In this document: piece by piece, positions 16,689-26,353 of the stretch
Numbering within the stretch: the stretch's first letter is position 1
How the letters are laid out: the number at the start of each line of letters is the position of its first letter
Assembly (NCBI RefSeq): GCF_001038625.1
Contig: NZ_CP011803.1
Span: 2,294,001 to 2,358,000 of the forward strand
Direction of reading: 5' to 3'
Length of the DNA stretch: 64,000 nucleotides
Source: Clostridium carboxidivorans P7
Lineage (GTDB): Bacteria > Bacillota > Clostridia > Clostridiales > Clostridiaceae
The notes under the pieces: model-generated
What the model was told of the DNA's origin: nothing
Database searches by the model: none
Seen by the model: only the letters and a program-made list of their open reading frames with translations
Program-made: the position numbers and the translations under genes

Positions 16689-18918
16689 CAGATATCTCCT
16701 CCTTAGCAAGTCCACATTCTCTTAAAAAGTCATCATAACTTAAGTTTGCTTTATACCTTCGGAACAACTTTGCAAGAATTGATTCAAACTTTTTTTCTCC
16801 TACTATTTGTTCAGCTTTATAAATTTGTAGAGGCACCAAACTATAGCTTCTGGTAGAGTTTAGACTAGCAAGTACATTAAAAAGATATTTTTCTGGAATA
16901 ACATCCATATAAGATGGATTACGATAGTAAAAATTTCTTTTTAAAGATTCTAATCCTTCCTTCCAATGTTTAACATCAGCAGTGTAAGCATATTTTGCAC
17001 CATATTTATACTGTAAAAACTTATATGTGCTGTATACTGTAATCCCTTCTGGAGACCAGGAAGATTGTATTTCAACTGGAAGCTTTACATTTATTCCCCA
17101 CCATTGGTGACATATTTCATGAACAAGAGTTTCTACACTATTTCCATTAAGACCATTTTCGATTTTTGAAGGATTAAAGAAACCATCCTTTTCAAAAGTA
17201 TCTTCTGAAATATTGCATATATTTTTTATAGCATTTCCGCCTCCAACTCCAGCATTTATTACTATATTTAAAGGAATGTCCTTTGAGTACCCCAACTTAC
17301 CATATTTATCTGTAAAATAGTCCATTGATTCTTTAATAATTTGTACTGCACCTATCTTGTCTATAACAGCTTTTTGCTTAGGACTATAGTAAAATTCAAC
17401 ATTTATACCACCTGCATCAATTTCTTTACATTCATATTTTCCTGCCAACACAACCTCTTTTTCTTTACCTAAAAAACTCCAGGATGCTAAATGTTTCTGA
17501 GAATTTTCAGATACTTTTACAGCTTTACTCCCGGCAGCTATTACTTTGAGATTTGCTGGTAAAGTAATATGTCCTGAAATAGTATTTTCTTCGCCATCAC
17601 TTCCGCCTGAATGAACTATAGGTGATGGTATTAGTGCACAACCAGCAAGACTTATATAATCATCACTTATAATATTTGACTCACTAAGTGTATATTTAAA
17701 TTGAAGAATACGATTTTGACGAATCTTACCTGAATAAATTATATCCATAAAAAGCTTTTTATCTTCAGGAAGATCAATTTTTATAAACTTTTCATTATTC
17801 TCTGTTTCCTTTGTATCTTTAAAAGAAACAGATTTTCCATTTATCTTAACTGATGTAATATTGTAACCTGGATTTATGGCTATAGTCATATCTTTTGATT
17901 TTTGCTCTAAATTTTCTAGATAATAAGATGCATTTCCTATAATTGATTCATTTTTAACATCAATATTTATATCACAAAAAGTTTTTAGCATATTTATTGA
18001 ATTATCAGGATCCTTTTTTTTCAACACACTTATGGATATTGCTGATTTGGAATCCTTGTTGGCAATCATTTCCTGATTTATATCTGGTGTATTATCATAA
18101 TAAGGTTCATACCTAAAAAACACATAGCACATTAATAATACTGCCATTGTACAAAATACAAGATATGGTCTTAAGAAATTCATAAGTAATGAAGAAAAAA
18201 TGTTTTTTTCGTATCTTCTGGTACAGATAATTCCTAGTAACAAAAGTGCTATGGAGATTAAAAACCATAGAAGTCTGTTCCAAAGTATAATATTTATCTG
18301 AAAACTATTCTCAAAACAATCTGTATATGCCGGAACTGATGTTTGAATCCACACTGCAAGATATTTATCTGCGTTTAGACTAATAAATACTAAACCTATA
18401 TACAATAAGAAACTTATATCCATACGTCTTGTTATCATATAGAATCCTGCAGAAATCATTATGCTGAATACTAAAGCAGGAAGCATAATAAAACAGTAAC
18501 TTTTAAGATACAAAAGAAAATTAAATAAGTTTGATAATTTAAACATAGAGTATGGCAAATATAATATAAAAGCTAAGATTACTGAAATCACTGCAGCAGT
18601 AATTATAGAAATTACTTTTGCAGTATTTAATCTTTGCATATCTGCATATGCTTCAAAAAATCCAAGCATATTATACCTAATAATTCTATCCATTTCGTAA
18701 ATTGTAAATATTGCAAAGAAAATAGCTCCCAAAAGGGCACCCATTTTAACTGGAGACAAGATAGTTAGTGTATTTGCTGTTCCTGAACTTACCAATATAT
18801 CTGGATGATAATGAAAACCTAAAACTGGAGACATTGCTGCAAGTATTATGAAAATCCATGTAATGCAGGAGCTTTTTAACTTTTTTAGTTCATTCCATAT
18901 AAGTCTTGAAAAATTCAT
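16681..18918 (-). CDS. ABC-2 permease fused to an M1-type (gluzincin) aminopeptidase domain
   Basis: 745 residues. Residues 1-265 hold seven or so membrane segments of an ABC-2 permease. Residues 285-745 form an outer domain with an M1-like N-terminal beta part and a zinc site HEICHQWWG (about residue 603). A Glu lies 19 residues after the second His (SWSPEGITVY), matching the HEXXH-X18-E layout of M1 peptidases with one extra residue. Such fusions are known among Firmicute ABC genes but their substrates are not established. It overlaps the ATPase gene by four bases (ATGA) and is flanked by a second permease and a lipoprotein. Peptide trimming coupled to export is a reasonable guess. Confidence 0.88.
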   Translation of the reverse strand: MNFSRLIWNELKKLKSSCITWIFIILAAMSPVLGFHYHPDILVSSGTANTLTILSPVKMGALLGAIFFAIFTIYEMDRIIRYNMLGFFEAYADMQRLNTAKVISIITAAVISVILAFILYLPYSMFKLSNLFNFLLYLKSYCFIMLPALVFSIMISAGFYMITRRMDISFLLYIGLVFISLNADKYLAVWIQTSVPAYTDCFENSFQINIILWNRLLWFLISIALLLLGIICTRRYEKNIFSSLLMNFLRPYLVFCTMAVLLMCYVFFRYEPYYDNTPDINQEMIANKDSKSAISISVLKKKDPDNSINMLKTFCDINIDVKNESIIGNASYYLENLEQKSKDMTIAINPGYNITSVKINGKSVSFKDTKETENNEKFIKIDLPEDKKLFMDIIYSGKIRQNRILQFKYTLSESNIISDDYISLAGCALIPSPIVHSGGSDGEENTISGHITLPANLKVIAAGSKAVKVSENSQKHLASWSFLGKEKEVVLAGKYECKEIDAGGINVEFYYSPKQKAVIDKIGAVQIIKESMDYFTDKYGKLGYSKDIPLNIVINAGVGGGNAIKNICNISEDTFEKDGFFNPSKIENGLNGNSVETLVHEICHQWWGINVKLPVEIQSSWSPEGITVYSTYKFLQYKYGAKYAYTADVKHWKEGLESLKRNFYYRNPSYMDVIPEKYLFNVLASLNSTRSYSLVPLQIYKAEQIVGEKKFESILAKLFRRYKANLSYDDFLRECGLAKEEISVE

Positions 18919-19790
18919 GCCTTCACCTCTTCTTTTAGCATGAGAAACATATATGCATCTTCTAGGGAGGGAGAAACTAAATTAATACCATCAGGTAAAA
19001 CTTCTCCTACTATTCTATAATTCAAACCTTTAGCAGTAGAAATTCTTGATGTAATTTTAAAGTTTTTTTCTACTAATATATCAGCCATGCTCTCACCAAT
19101 GCAGGTGGCAACGTGACCTTCTGCATTTTTTATAAGTTTTTCTGGTGTTCCATCAAAAAGAATGGTTCCTTTATCAATAACTATTAACCTGTTACATATG
19201 GACTCCACATCATCTATAATATGAGTTGATAATATTACAATTTTATTACTGGAAGCTTTAGAAAACATATTACGAAAGTTGATTCTTTCTTCAGGATCTA
19301 AACCAACAGTGGGCTCATCTAGGATTAAAAGCTCAGGATTTCCAAGCATAGCTTGAGCTATTCCCACTCTTTGCTTTTGTCCACCAGACAGTGTACTTAT
19401 TTTTGAATTTCTTTTATCCATAAGATTTGTATCTAAAATTATATTCTCAATAATATTTTTTTTATCCCCTTCTAATCCCTTTAGTGCTGCAATATAATCA
19501 AGAAAGTTATAAACTGTGAGTTCATCATACAACCCAAAATCCTGTGGAAGATAACCTAGCTTATTTTTTATATATTTTTCATTGCCATAAAGCTTTTGAC
19601 CATCCACTGTAACAGTTCCTGATGTCTGCAGAAGCCTAGTTACTAAAATTTTCATGAGTGTGCTCTTACCGGCACCATTTGGACCTACAAGGCCAATAAG
19701 ACTTGGACTTTTTAATTGTAAATTCACATTTTTTAATGCTTCTTTACCTGTCTTGTATACCATACATAAATTACTCATATGTATTTCCAT
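18915..19790 (-). CDS. ABC transporter ATP-binding protein
   Basis: 291 residues. Walker A (GPNGAGKSTLMKIL), Q-loop (YLPQDFGLYDELT), signature (LSGGQKQRVGIAQAM), Walker B (LLILDEPTVGLDP) and switch His (STHIIDD) are intact. The tail ends VSPSLEDAYMFLM, like the two ATPases at the left end of the window. The ATG follows AAGGAGGTTTTTCT. It is first gene of the transporter/peptidase operon, 208 bases after the two-component genes. Confidence 0.92.
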   Translation of the reverse strand: MEIHMSNLCMVYKTGKEALKNVNLQLKSPSLIGLVGPNGAGKSTLMKILVTRLLQTSGTVTVDGQKLYGNEKYIKNKLGYLPQDFGLYDELTVYNFLDYIAALKGLEGDKKNIIENIILDTNLMDKRNSKISTLSGGQKQRVGIAQAMLGNPELLILDEPTVGLDPEERINFRNMFSKASSNKIVILSTHIIDDVESICNRLIVIDKGTILFDGTPEKLIKNAEGHVATCIGESMADILVEKNFKITSRISTAKGLNYRIVGEVLPDGINLVSPSLEDAYMFLMLKEEVKA

Positions 19791-19894
19791 AGAAAAACCT
19801 CCTTATGTTTTTGATTCATGAATTATAATAAAGTAAAAACTTGTGGTTAACGTGTTTTTTATGTGTGTTTTGTGTGTTTTTTTACAAAATAAAA

Positions 19895-19929
19895 AGGACT
19901 TACTTCCAAATTATATGGAAATAAATCCT
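19895..19929 (-). terminator. Terminator after the two-component operon
   Basis: On the minus strand AGGATTTATTTCCA pairs with TGGAAGTAAGTCCT, then TTTTTATTTTG. It separates the kinase gene from the ABC operon, so the latter should have its own promoter in 19791-19890, where a GT-rich run (GTGTGTTTTGTGTG type) is notable. Confidence 0.7.
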
Positions 19930-19998
19930 ATACTAAGTATATTTTATTATTCGAAATCAGCTTTAAGTTAATATTATCTAGTTGAATAAATTAATTGA

Positions 19999-21471
19999 CT
20001 ATATATTATATGTAGTAAAAATAGCATTGAATTTTACTCCATCATCCGTATTTTCAATTTTATATTTTATGTTATGTAATTCAAAAACCATTTTAACAAT
20101 GTATAATCCTAAACCACTTCCACCTGTTTTTCTGCTTCGAGATTTATCCACCCGATAAAAGGCATCAAAAATTTTTAAAATTTCTTTTTCTTCAATACGA
20201 ACATCTGAATTTTTCACTTCAAATATTATTGTACTATCTACTTTTTTAAGATTAACTTTAACAACTGAATTGTTTGGTGAATGTGTAATTGCATTACCTA
20301 TAATGTTGGAAAATGCCTTATAGATAAGTTTTCCATTAACTTGTGCTATTACATTATCTTCAATATTAGAAATAAGCTTAATATTTTTTTGTTCTGCCAT
20401 AAAAGATATGTTTTGAATACAGTTATTTACCATTTTATTTAAACAAATATCCTGAAGATCAATAGAATTTTTCATAAAGTTCATTGATTCCATTTTGCAT
20501 ATATTCAGAAACTCAATGACCAATTCACCCATATTATCAACAACCTGCAATGAATGTTTAAGGTATTTTTCCCTATCTTTATAAATTCCAACATTATAAA
20601 TCATTCCTTCAAGTTGACCTTTAAGTACAGTAATAGGTGTTTTTAGTTCATGTGAAATAGTAGCAAGGAATTCACGTCGCCTACCTTCAATTTCACGTTC
20701 TCTATCTATATCACTTTTAAGTTTTTTATTACTTTCTTTTAAATCATTCATGGATTTCTCAAGATTAACTGTTAGCACGTTTAAGCTTTGAGCAAGCTCC
20801 CCAATCTCATCCTTGCTGCCAACCTTACATTTTAATGCAAAATTCATATTTACCATTTCTTTAGCTATCTTATTTATTTCAATCAAAGGTTTTGAAATAA
20901 TTTTTGCATAAAGTACTGCACCAATCATTGCTATGAAAAATATACAAATCAAGATATATGGCAGCAGCTTTAGTAAAACCTTTGATGCTTCACTTACTGG
21001 TTGAAGGCTAGCACTTAGGCAGAGATAATAAGTTGATGAATCATTTTTAAATTTCACTTCTTTTTTGATACTAAAGGAAGTGAGATTATTATTCTCAGCT
21101 ATTGTTGTAACTGCAGTATTGGTATTTGATTTGTTAGGCGTTTTTTCTTCTGATTTATAAGGACCAAAAATCACATTTGAATTTTTTATAGAAGCAAAGC
21201 TTTCTTTTTGGAAATCCGTAACCTGAATGTCAACATTATTTTTAACTGCAAAATCTTGAATAACCCCTAGAGAATCATTAAGTGGTACACTTTTTAATTG
21301 ATCTACAAGTTGATTTAAACCTTTATTTATAGTATCTTTTTTATAACTAGTATAGTAAACTGGCATGATAAAAACAATAATTACATAAATTAGTAAAGTA
21401 GAAATAAGAAGCAAAGCACTCGTAATAGCAAAAATCTTCGTAATTATGCTGTTTTTTCTAATTACCTTCAA
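19999..21471 (-). CDS. Sensor histidine kinase (OmpR-partner type)
   Basis: 490 residues. Membrane helix about 12-33, outer sensor of about 130 residues with no recognised fold, second helix about 160-183, HAMP (ISKPLIEINKIAKEMVNMNF), HisKA phospho-site (FLATISHELKTPITVLKGQ), and HATPase with N box (NIIGNAITHSPNN), DAFYRVDKSRSRKTGGSG and GLGLYIVKM. The start overlaps the regulator gene by 14 bases. It lies directly upstream of the ABC/M1 peptidase operon and is the likely sensor for it. Confidence 0.92.
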   Translation of the reverse strand: MKVIRKNSIITKIFAITSALLLISTLLIYVIIVFIMPVYYTSYKKDTINKGLNQLVDQLKSVPLNDSLGVIQDFAVKNNVDIQVTDFQKESFASIKNSNVIFGPYKSEEKTPNKSNTNTAVTTIAENNNLTSFSIKKEVKFKNDSSTYYLCLSASLQPVSEASKVLLKLLPYILICIFFIAMIGAVLYAKIISKPLIEINKIAKEMVNMNFALKCKVGSKDEIGELAQSLNVLTVNLEKSMNDLKESNKKLKSDIDREREIEGRRREFLATISHELKTPITVLKGQLEGMIYNVGIYKDREKYLKHSLQVVDNMGELVIEFLNICKMESMNFMKNSIDLQDICLNKMVNNCIQNISFMAEQKNIKLISNIEDNVIAQVNGKLIYKAFSNIIGNAITHSPNNSVVKVNLKKVDSTIIFEVKNSDVRIEEKEILKIFDAFYRVDKSRSRKTGGSGLGLYIVKMVFELHNIKYKIENTDDGVKFNAIFTTYNI

Positions 21472-22129
21472 GTTTATACCCTACCTTTCGTATGGTTTGG
21501 ATATAATCCACTCCTAATTTTCTTCGTAAATTTTTAATGTGGGTATCCACTACACGTTCATCCCCATAAAAATCATATCCCCATAACTTATTCAAAATTA
21601 CCTCTCTTGTAAGCACTATTCCTTTATTTTCTATAAGCATATTCAAAAGTTCAAATTCCTTTGCAGTTAATTCTAATTCTTTTGAAGCTACAAAAGCTTT
21701 TGCAGCATTTTTATCCAATTTTATATCCTTGTAAGCAACAACTGTATTATCTAAATTTGCAAAGGATTCGTTGAATCTTCTAAGAACAGCCTCTACTCTT
21801 TTTAATAAAATTTGAGGAGAAAAAGGTTTGGAAATATAATCGTCAGCCATTAAATCAAATCCTTTTATTTGATTCTGATCATCATCAAGCGCTGTTAAAA
21901 TAATTATAGGAACATGAGATTCCTTACGAATCATTTCACAAACAGCAAAACCACTTATTTTGGGAAGCATAATATCTAATATTATAAGATCATATGTTGA
22001 AAGTTTGAATTTTTCAAATCCTTCTATGCCATCATTGGATGTATCCACTTCATAGCAGGCATCTTCTAAAAATGCCTTAATAATGTTTTGAATATCTATT
22101 TCATCTTCAACTACTAAAATTTTCTTCAT
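21458..22129 (-). CDS. OmpR/PhoB-family response regulator
   Basis: 223 residues. Receiver domain with acidic pair (VVEDEID), phospho-Asp in LIILDIMLPKISG and Lys in YISKPFSPQ. The C-terminal winged helix reads LELTAKEFELLNMLIENKG, then REVILNKLWGYDF, DERVVDTHIKNLRRKLG and IRKVGYKLE. First gene of a two-gene operon with the kinase. Probable targets are its own operon and the ABC operon downstream. Confidence 0.93.
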   Translation of the reverse strand: MKKILVVEDEIDIQNIIKAFLEDACYEVDTSNDGIEGFEKFKLSTYDLIILDIMLPKISGFAVCEMIRKESHVPIIILTALDDDQNQIKGFDLMADDYISKPFSPQILLKRVEAVLRRFNESFANLDNTVVAYKDIKLDKNAAKAFVASKELELTAKEFELLNMLIENKGIVLTREVILNKLWGYDFYGDERVVDTHIKNLRRKLGVDYIQTIRKVGYKLEGN

Positions 22130-22183
22130 AATATCACCTAACTGAATTATACATGGAAATTGTGTATTTCTTGTGAAGTTTAA

Positions 22184-22900
22184 TTAAATTTTCAACTTAG
22201 ACATCATAGATTTACCTTTTTCACTATAGCTAGTATCATTTACAGATTCAACCTTGAAAGTTCCATTTTCATATACAACTTCAGATATACTAGAGTTATC
22301 CAAAGCTCGCAGAGCAAAACTCTTGTCAAGGTAATCAATAATCAATCTAATTACTCCTCCATGAGCTACTACAAGTACATTTCCTCCATTGTCCTTTGAA
22401 TTTTCCTCACATATATCCTTTAAGCTATTCATTACCCTTTTTATTATAATGTCATAACTTTCAGCTTCTTCTGTTTCATCCAGAGCAGCGCATGCATTAC
22501 AATATTCTTTTTGAAAGTCATATTTTGCTTCTGCTTCTTTAATTGAGCTTACATTAAGATACTTAAGTATGTCACTAAACATTATATTTTGAAATTCTCC
22601 TTCGTACTTTCCAAAATAAACCTCTCTTAAGCCTTCAAGTTCTTTCAATTTCAAATTTGTACTTGCCTTATTTTCACTTATAACAATTTTTGCAGTTTTT
22701 ACCGCTCTGCCTAAATCACTACTGTAAGCTGCTTTAAAATTTACATTACTAAGTCCCAATCCAGTGTTTACAGCTACCTCTATACCTTCCTTAGTAAGAA
22801 CACCATCACACCAGCCTTGAGTTCTCTCAGCTTTATTTAAAATAGTTTGTCCATGTCTCATTAAATATAAAATAACTTTTCCTTTATTTTTATCTGTCAT
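22184..22900 (-). CDS. Histidine phosphatase (phosphoglycerate mutase family)
   Basis: 238 residues from ATG 22900, six bases after GGAGG; the longer GTG reading overlaps the ribosome site. The phosphohistidine motif YLMRHGQTILNKAERTQGW, the Glu region EGLREVYFGKYEGE and the second catalytic His in VVAHGGVIRLIIDY are present. In the family, members remove phosphate from small metabolites (GpmB, CobC, PhoE types); which one cannot be decided here. Its stop lies 54 bases upstream of the response regulator start on the same strand, so it may share that transcript. Confidence 0.85.
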   Translation of the reverse strand: MTDKNKGKVILYLMRHGQTILNKAERTQGWCDGVLTKEGIEVAVNTGLGLSNVNFKAAYSSDLGRAVKTAKIVISENKASTNLKLKELEGLREVYFGKYEGEFQNIMFSDILKYLNVSSIKEAEAKYDFQKEYCNACAALDETEEAESYDIIIKRVMNSLKDICEENSKDNGGNVLVVAHGGVIRLIIDYLDKSFALRALDNSSISEVVYENGTFKVESVNDTSYSEKGKSMMSKLKI

Positions 22901-23043
22901 ATTTTCCTCCACAACTATACATGAAATTTATCCCAATATTCTACATCATGATTATTATAACCTATATTTAAAATCATTTCATTATATAGTGATATGAATT
23001 TAAAAATTTTACAAAGTATACATCTCATAGATTTTATAGGGTA

Positions 23044-23072
23044 TTGACAGTATAATTAATATAAGGTATTTT
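23044..23072 (+). promoter_or_regulatory. Probable sigma-A promoter of the FUSC gene
   Basis: TTGACA (23044-23049), 17 bases, TATTTT (23067-23072), about 57 bases before the gene. Confidence 0.55.
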
Positions 23073-23129
23073 AAATAATGGATTTTTACAATTGAGTTTG
23101 AAATTAATTTATAGTAAAGAAGGTGTAAA

Positions 23130-25061
23130 ATGTTTAAAAAAAGCAAACAAAATTTATCTAATGGTAACTCTTTGTTAACCATATTAAAACAATCATTTCA
23201 AGTTAGAAAAGGACCTTTTCCCTGGACCAAAGCTATAGGTGCTGCCGTATGTGCAGGATTTCCAGTAATAATGGGATTGTTATTCGGTGAGCTGCATTTA
23301 GGTCTATTAGGTGCAATAGGAAGTTTTTCATATTTATATACTTTTAACGAACCCTATGCTCAGCGTGCAAAAAAAATATTTTTTGTTGCAGCTGGCATAA
23401 GTCTCTCAGTTGCTTTAGGAACATTAATGTCACCTTATCCTATGCTGGTCATATTCACTGTAGGTATAATTGGAGCTGCTGCAACTTTTATATTTGGTGT
23501 ACTTAAAATACCAGGTCCAGCAGCAATATTTTTTGTATTAAGTTTTTTAATGACAACAGGAATGACTATTGATCCATCATCAGCACCTATACGTACTGCT
23601 GTAGTTTTTGCTAGTGGCTGTTTTTCATGGATAGTTAGTATGATAGGTTGGTTTCGTAATCCACATAATCCTGAAATAAAAGCACTTAAGGAATTATACT
23701 TATCTTTAGCAGAATTTAGTGAAGCCATTGGCAGTGATAATATCAATAACGCCAGGCAGCGTGCTGTTAATGCTTTAAAAGAATCAGAAGAAACCCTTTT
23801 AACAGGTTATATTCCATGGAAAAACTCATTCTTTTTTAATAGATTAGTTCTTCTAAATGAACAAGCCAACAAGTTATTTTTGGAAATGCTTGAATTGTGC
23901 TCTAATAAAAATACTAAATTGCCAAAAGAATTTAGTGAGCTCATAAGAAAACTATATACGGGAATTGAATTGGTAGATGGAGATGTAATTAAACTAGACC
24001 CAATATCTAATGAGATGGATAAAGATTATCATAACTTTTTAGAGACAATTTATGATATCGAAGCTATTATTAATATACCATTAGAATATATTGGACATAG
24101 TATCAAAATTTCAAAACCTTCGTTAAAAATGAAGCTTATTAAAGCCTGTAATAAAGATTCAATAGTATTTGTCAATGCAGTTAGATTTGGATTTATTCTT
24201 TCAATATCAACTATGATAGCTTTTAAATTTTCATTTACAAGACCTTATTGGATTACATTATCCTGTGCCTCTGTTATGCTTGGTTCAACTATTTTGTCTA
24301 CCTTTCATAGGTCAATTCAACGTTCCTGTGGTACTATTGCTGGAATAATGATAGCCCTTGTTATTTTTAAGCTGCAGCCCCAAGGTTTCATGATAGTTAT
24401 AATCAATATGTGTCTAACAGCATTGACAGAACTTTTTATTGCTAAAAATTATGCCTTAGCTGCAGTATTCATCACACCAAATGCACTGCTTATAGCAGAA
24501 ACTTCAACCCAAATACATAATGTTTCTTATTTTGCAGCTGCACGTATTACAGATATACTTATTGGATCTGTAATTGGGCTTATCGGTACTTACATCATTG
24601 GACACCATTCAGCTTCCAGTAGACTGCCAGATTTAATGGTAAAGTTAATACGCAGTCAAGCTAGAGTACTAGTTCGTTTAGCATCTAAAGCTGCAGAAAA
24701 CAGTGAGAATAATACAGAGTGGATAAAGGAAAAAATGAAAATAAATCTTATGAATTTTAAAATGGCCTATAACACAGCATTAGGTGAAATTCCTAACGAT
24801 GAGGAAATGCTTCAAATGATGTGGCCTGCAGTTTTTTCATTAGAACATATCAGTTATATACTTGAATATGGCTCCATAGTAAATAGATCTTTGAAGATAT
24901 CTGATGAAAATTTAGCACAATTGCTCCTTGTATTTGAAACAATGGCAACAGCTATTGAACAAAGACTACCTGTACAACCTAAAAAAGTTCCTATTATGGA
25001 GGAACTTCCAAAAATTTGTAAGGAAATTAATATACTTCAAGAAGCACTAAGTATCAAGTGA
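23130..25061 (+). CDS. FUSC-family membrane protein (aromatic acid exporter-like)
   Basis: 643 residues. Two sets of about six membrane helices (about residues 30-180 and 345-490), each followed by a soluble helical region, as in FUSC/YccC-type proteins such as aromatic-acid and fusaric-acid exporters. The repeat of the fold within one chain is typical. Substrate not determinable. It starts at ATG 23130 after AAGAAGGTGTAAA and is transcribed alone, divergent from the phosphatase gene. An AB-type palindromic repeat follows directly. Confidence 0.82.
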   Translation: MFKKSKQNLSNGNSLLTILKQSFQVRKGPFPWTKAIGAAVCAGFPVIMGLLFGELHLGLLGAIGSFSYLYTFNEPYAQRAKKIFFVAAGISLSVALGTLMSPYPMLVIFTVGIIGAAATFIFGVLKIPGPAAIFFVLSFLMTTGMTIDPSSAPIRTAVVFASGCFSWIVSMIGWFRNPHNPEIKALKELYLSLAEFSEAIGSDNINNARQRAVNALKESEETLLTGYIPWKNSFFFNRLVLLNEQANKLFLEMLELCSNKNTKLPKEFSELIRKLYTGIELVDGDVIKLDPISNEMDKDYHNFLETIYDIEAIINIPLEYIGHSIKISKPSLKMKLIKACNKDSIVFVNAVRFGFILSISTMIAFKFSFTRPYWITLSCASVMLGSTILSTFHRSIQRSCGTIAGIMIALVIFKLQPQGFMIVIINMCLTALTELFIAKNYALAAVFITPNALLIAETSTQIHNVSYFAAARITDILIGSVIGLIGTYIIGHHSASSRLPDLMVKLIRSQARVLVRLASKAAENSENNTEWIKEKMKINLMNFKMAYNTALGEIPNDEEMLQMMWPAVFSLEHISYILEYGSIVNRSLKISDENLAQLLLVFETMATAIEQRLPVQPKKVPIMEELPKICKEINILQEALSIK

Positions 25062-25098
25062 TTCTTAGGTTAAAATAAAGGATGACTTTCATATTAAA

Positions 25099-25497
25099 AA
25101 TTATGCTCTGTGTAAGAATGCAGTGGAAGTTTGGATTTTAACTTTTACTCCGTGATATATGATAAGTATTATGAAAGCTGCGATTTGTATCATAATGTAT
25201 TATAAGCAATTCTTAATATTAGAATTACAATAATTACTACACAACTTTTTAGGTGAAGGGAGCTTTGAATATATGGTGGATAAAAGCTTTTGAGTGAATT
25301 TAAGAGCTCTTATGCCTAAAATTTAAAAAATTTCGTAATTTGAATCAGGACGATTCAAGCCGCGAAAGTCCCAGGAAGGGACATTTGAGCGGGTAGGAAT
25401 TTTTTAAATTTTAGACATTAGAGCTCCTTAATGAACGGTTAGCTTTTATACATCATATATTCAATGCGGACTTCACCTAAAAAGTTGTGTCGCAATG
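25099..25497. repeat. Palindromic element: A left end plus complete B hairpin
   Basis: Begins with the conserved left end (TTATGC..AAGAATGCAGTGGAAG) and lacks the A hairpin right arm. It then carries the 252-nt B hairpin at 25239-25490: ACACAACTTTTTAGGTGAAG pairs with its complement at the right end. Inside are AGCTCT/AGAGCT, an AT-rich stem and a GC-rich core (25351-25395) with CCGC/GCGG and GTCCC/GGGAC stems. The copy at 61812-62063 has the same length and shows matched changes in both arms. There is no ORF. It ends four bases from the eutP stop codon. Confidence 0.85.
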
Positions 25498-25500
25498 TAT

Positions 25501-25965
25501 TTATTTATGTAATTCATTATCCCAGGGCATAACATCGCCATCCTCTTTGAGATAGTCCAGTATTTGCCATACTCCTTCATTAGTATAGGAACTTACATAA
25601 AAGATTTTCTCACAACCAGCAAGCTTTAACCATTCTTCTGCTCGTTTGGGATTACCTTCAGGTTGATCTATTTGTGTTACTATACCTATGACTTCTCGTG
25701 TTACACAAGGTACAATGTTAGGCGCAAATAGTGAATAAGGTTCTATAGAACTAATTACTAAACCCACTACATCCGCTTCATAGGAATACAGTGCAAGAGC
25801 AGATGCTAAAGATCTATTTTCTGCATATTCTCCTGGTGTATCAATAATTACATCAAAATGATTAATATATTGAGTTTTATGATATGAAATTTTTTCACCT
25901 CGTAGCGCCTGCGTGAGAGTAGTCTTTCCACATTCACTTCTACCAAATAAGATTATTTTCTTCAT
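25501..25965 (-). CDS. eutP: EutP/PduV-family small GTPase-like protein
   Basis: 154 residues. P-loop GRSECGKTTLTQ (residues 8-19), switch-2 like DTPGEY, and the base-specificity region TQIDQPEGNP. EutP/PduV proteins accompany ethanolamine or propanediol microcompartments; an acetate kinase activity has been reported for EutP. Here only eutS is beside it (stop 25976, gap 10 bases) and no other microcompartment gene is seen in the window. Single-copy short protein of normal length. Confidence 0.85.
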   Translation of the reverse strand: MKKIILFGRSECGKTTLTQALRGEKISYHKTQYINHFDVIIDTPGEYAENRSLASALALYSYEADVVGLVISSIEPYSLFAPNIVPCVTREVIGIVTQIDQPEGNPKRAEEWLKLAGCEKIFYVSSYTNEGVWQILDYLKEDGDVMPWDNELHK

Positions 25966-25975
25966 ATATTATCAC

Positions 25976-26353
25976 CTACGTTCTTGTCAATTCACATACG
26001 GTAAAGAGAAGGTTGTCCCTACAATAATCTATAATAGATTTCATTGCAGATTCAACTTCAGAAAGACCACCTGTTATAATCAACGTTCCACTAAATCTAT
26101 CTACAAATCCTAAATCTATATTAGCAGTCTTAGTAGCTATATCTCCTGCAATAATTGTAGTTTCGCTAGGACACATAGTCATAATGCCAATAGCTGCTCT
26201 TTTATAATCAACAGTAGGATTTAATCCCAATTTCTTATATATAATTTCATCAGGACTAGCAATTATATGTGCAATGGTAATTTGTTTTCCTGGAACCATT
26301 TCCTGAATAGCTCTTATTTTACCTTCTTGATCTAGAGCATTTTTGAAATCCAT
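25976..26353 (-). CDS. eutS: Bacterial microcompartment shell protein EutS/PduU family
   Basis: 125 residues. The BMC fold in circularly permuted form: GKQITIAHIIASPDEIIYKK, then AAIGIMTMCPSETTIIAGDI and the ending FSGTLIITGGLSEVESAMKS. Six subunits form a shell tile in the microcompartment wall. The ATG follows GGAGATGAGAAT. With eutP it makes a two-gene operon; the enzymes and other shell proteins must be elsewhere or absent. Confidence 0.9.
   Translation of the reverse strand: MDFKNALDQEGKIRAIQEMVPGKQITIAHIIASPDEIIYKKLGLNPTVDYKRAAIGIMTMCPSETTIIAGDIATKTANIDLGFVDRFSGTLIITGGLSEVESAMKSIIDYCRDNLLFTVCELTRT

Noticed and set aside
25351..25395. Group II intron domain V as identity of the B core
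   Set aside because: Stem order and loop do not match the catalytic AGC triad and GNRA-capped hairpin of domain V; no exon-binding context.
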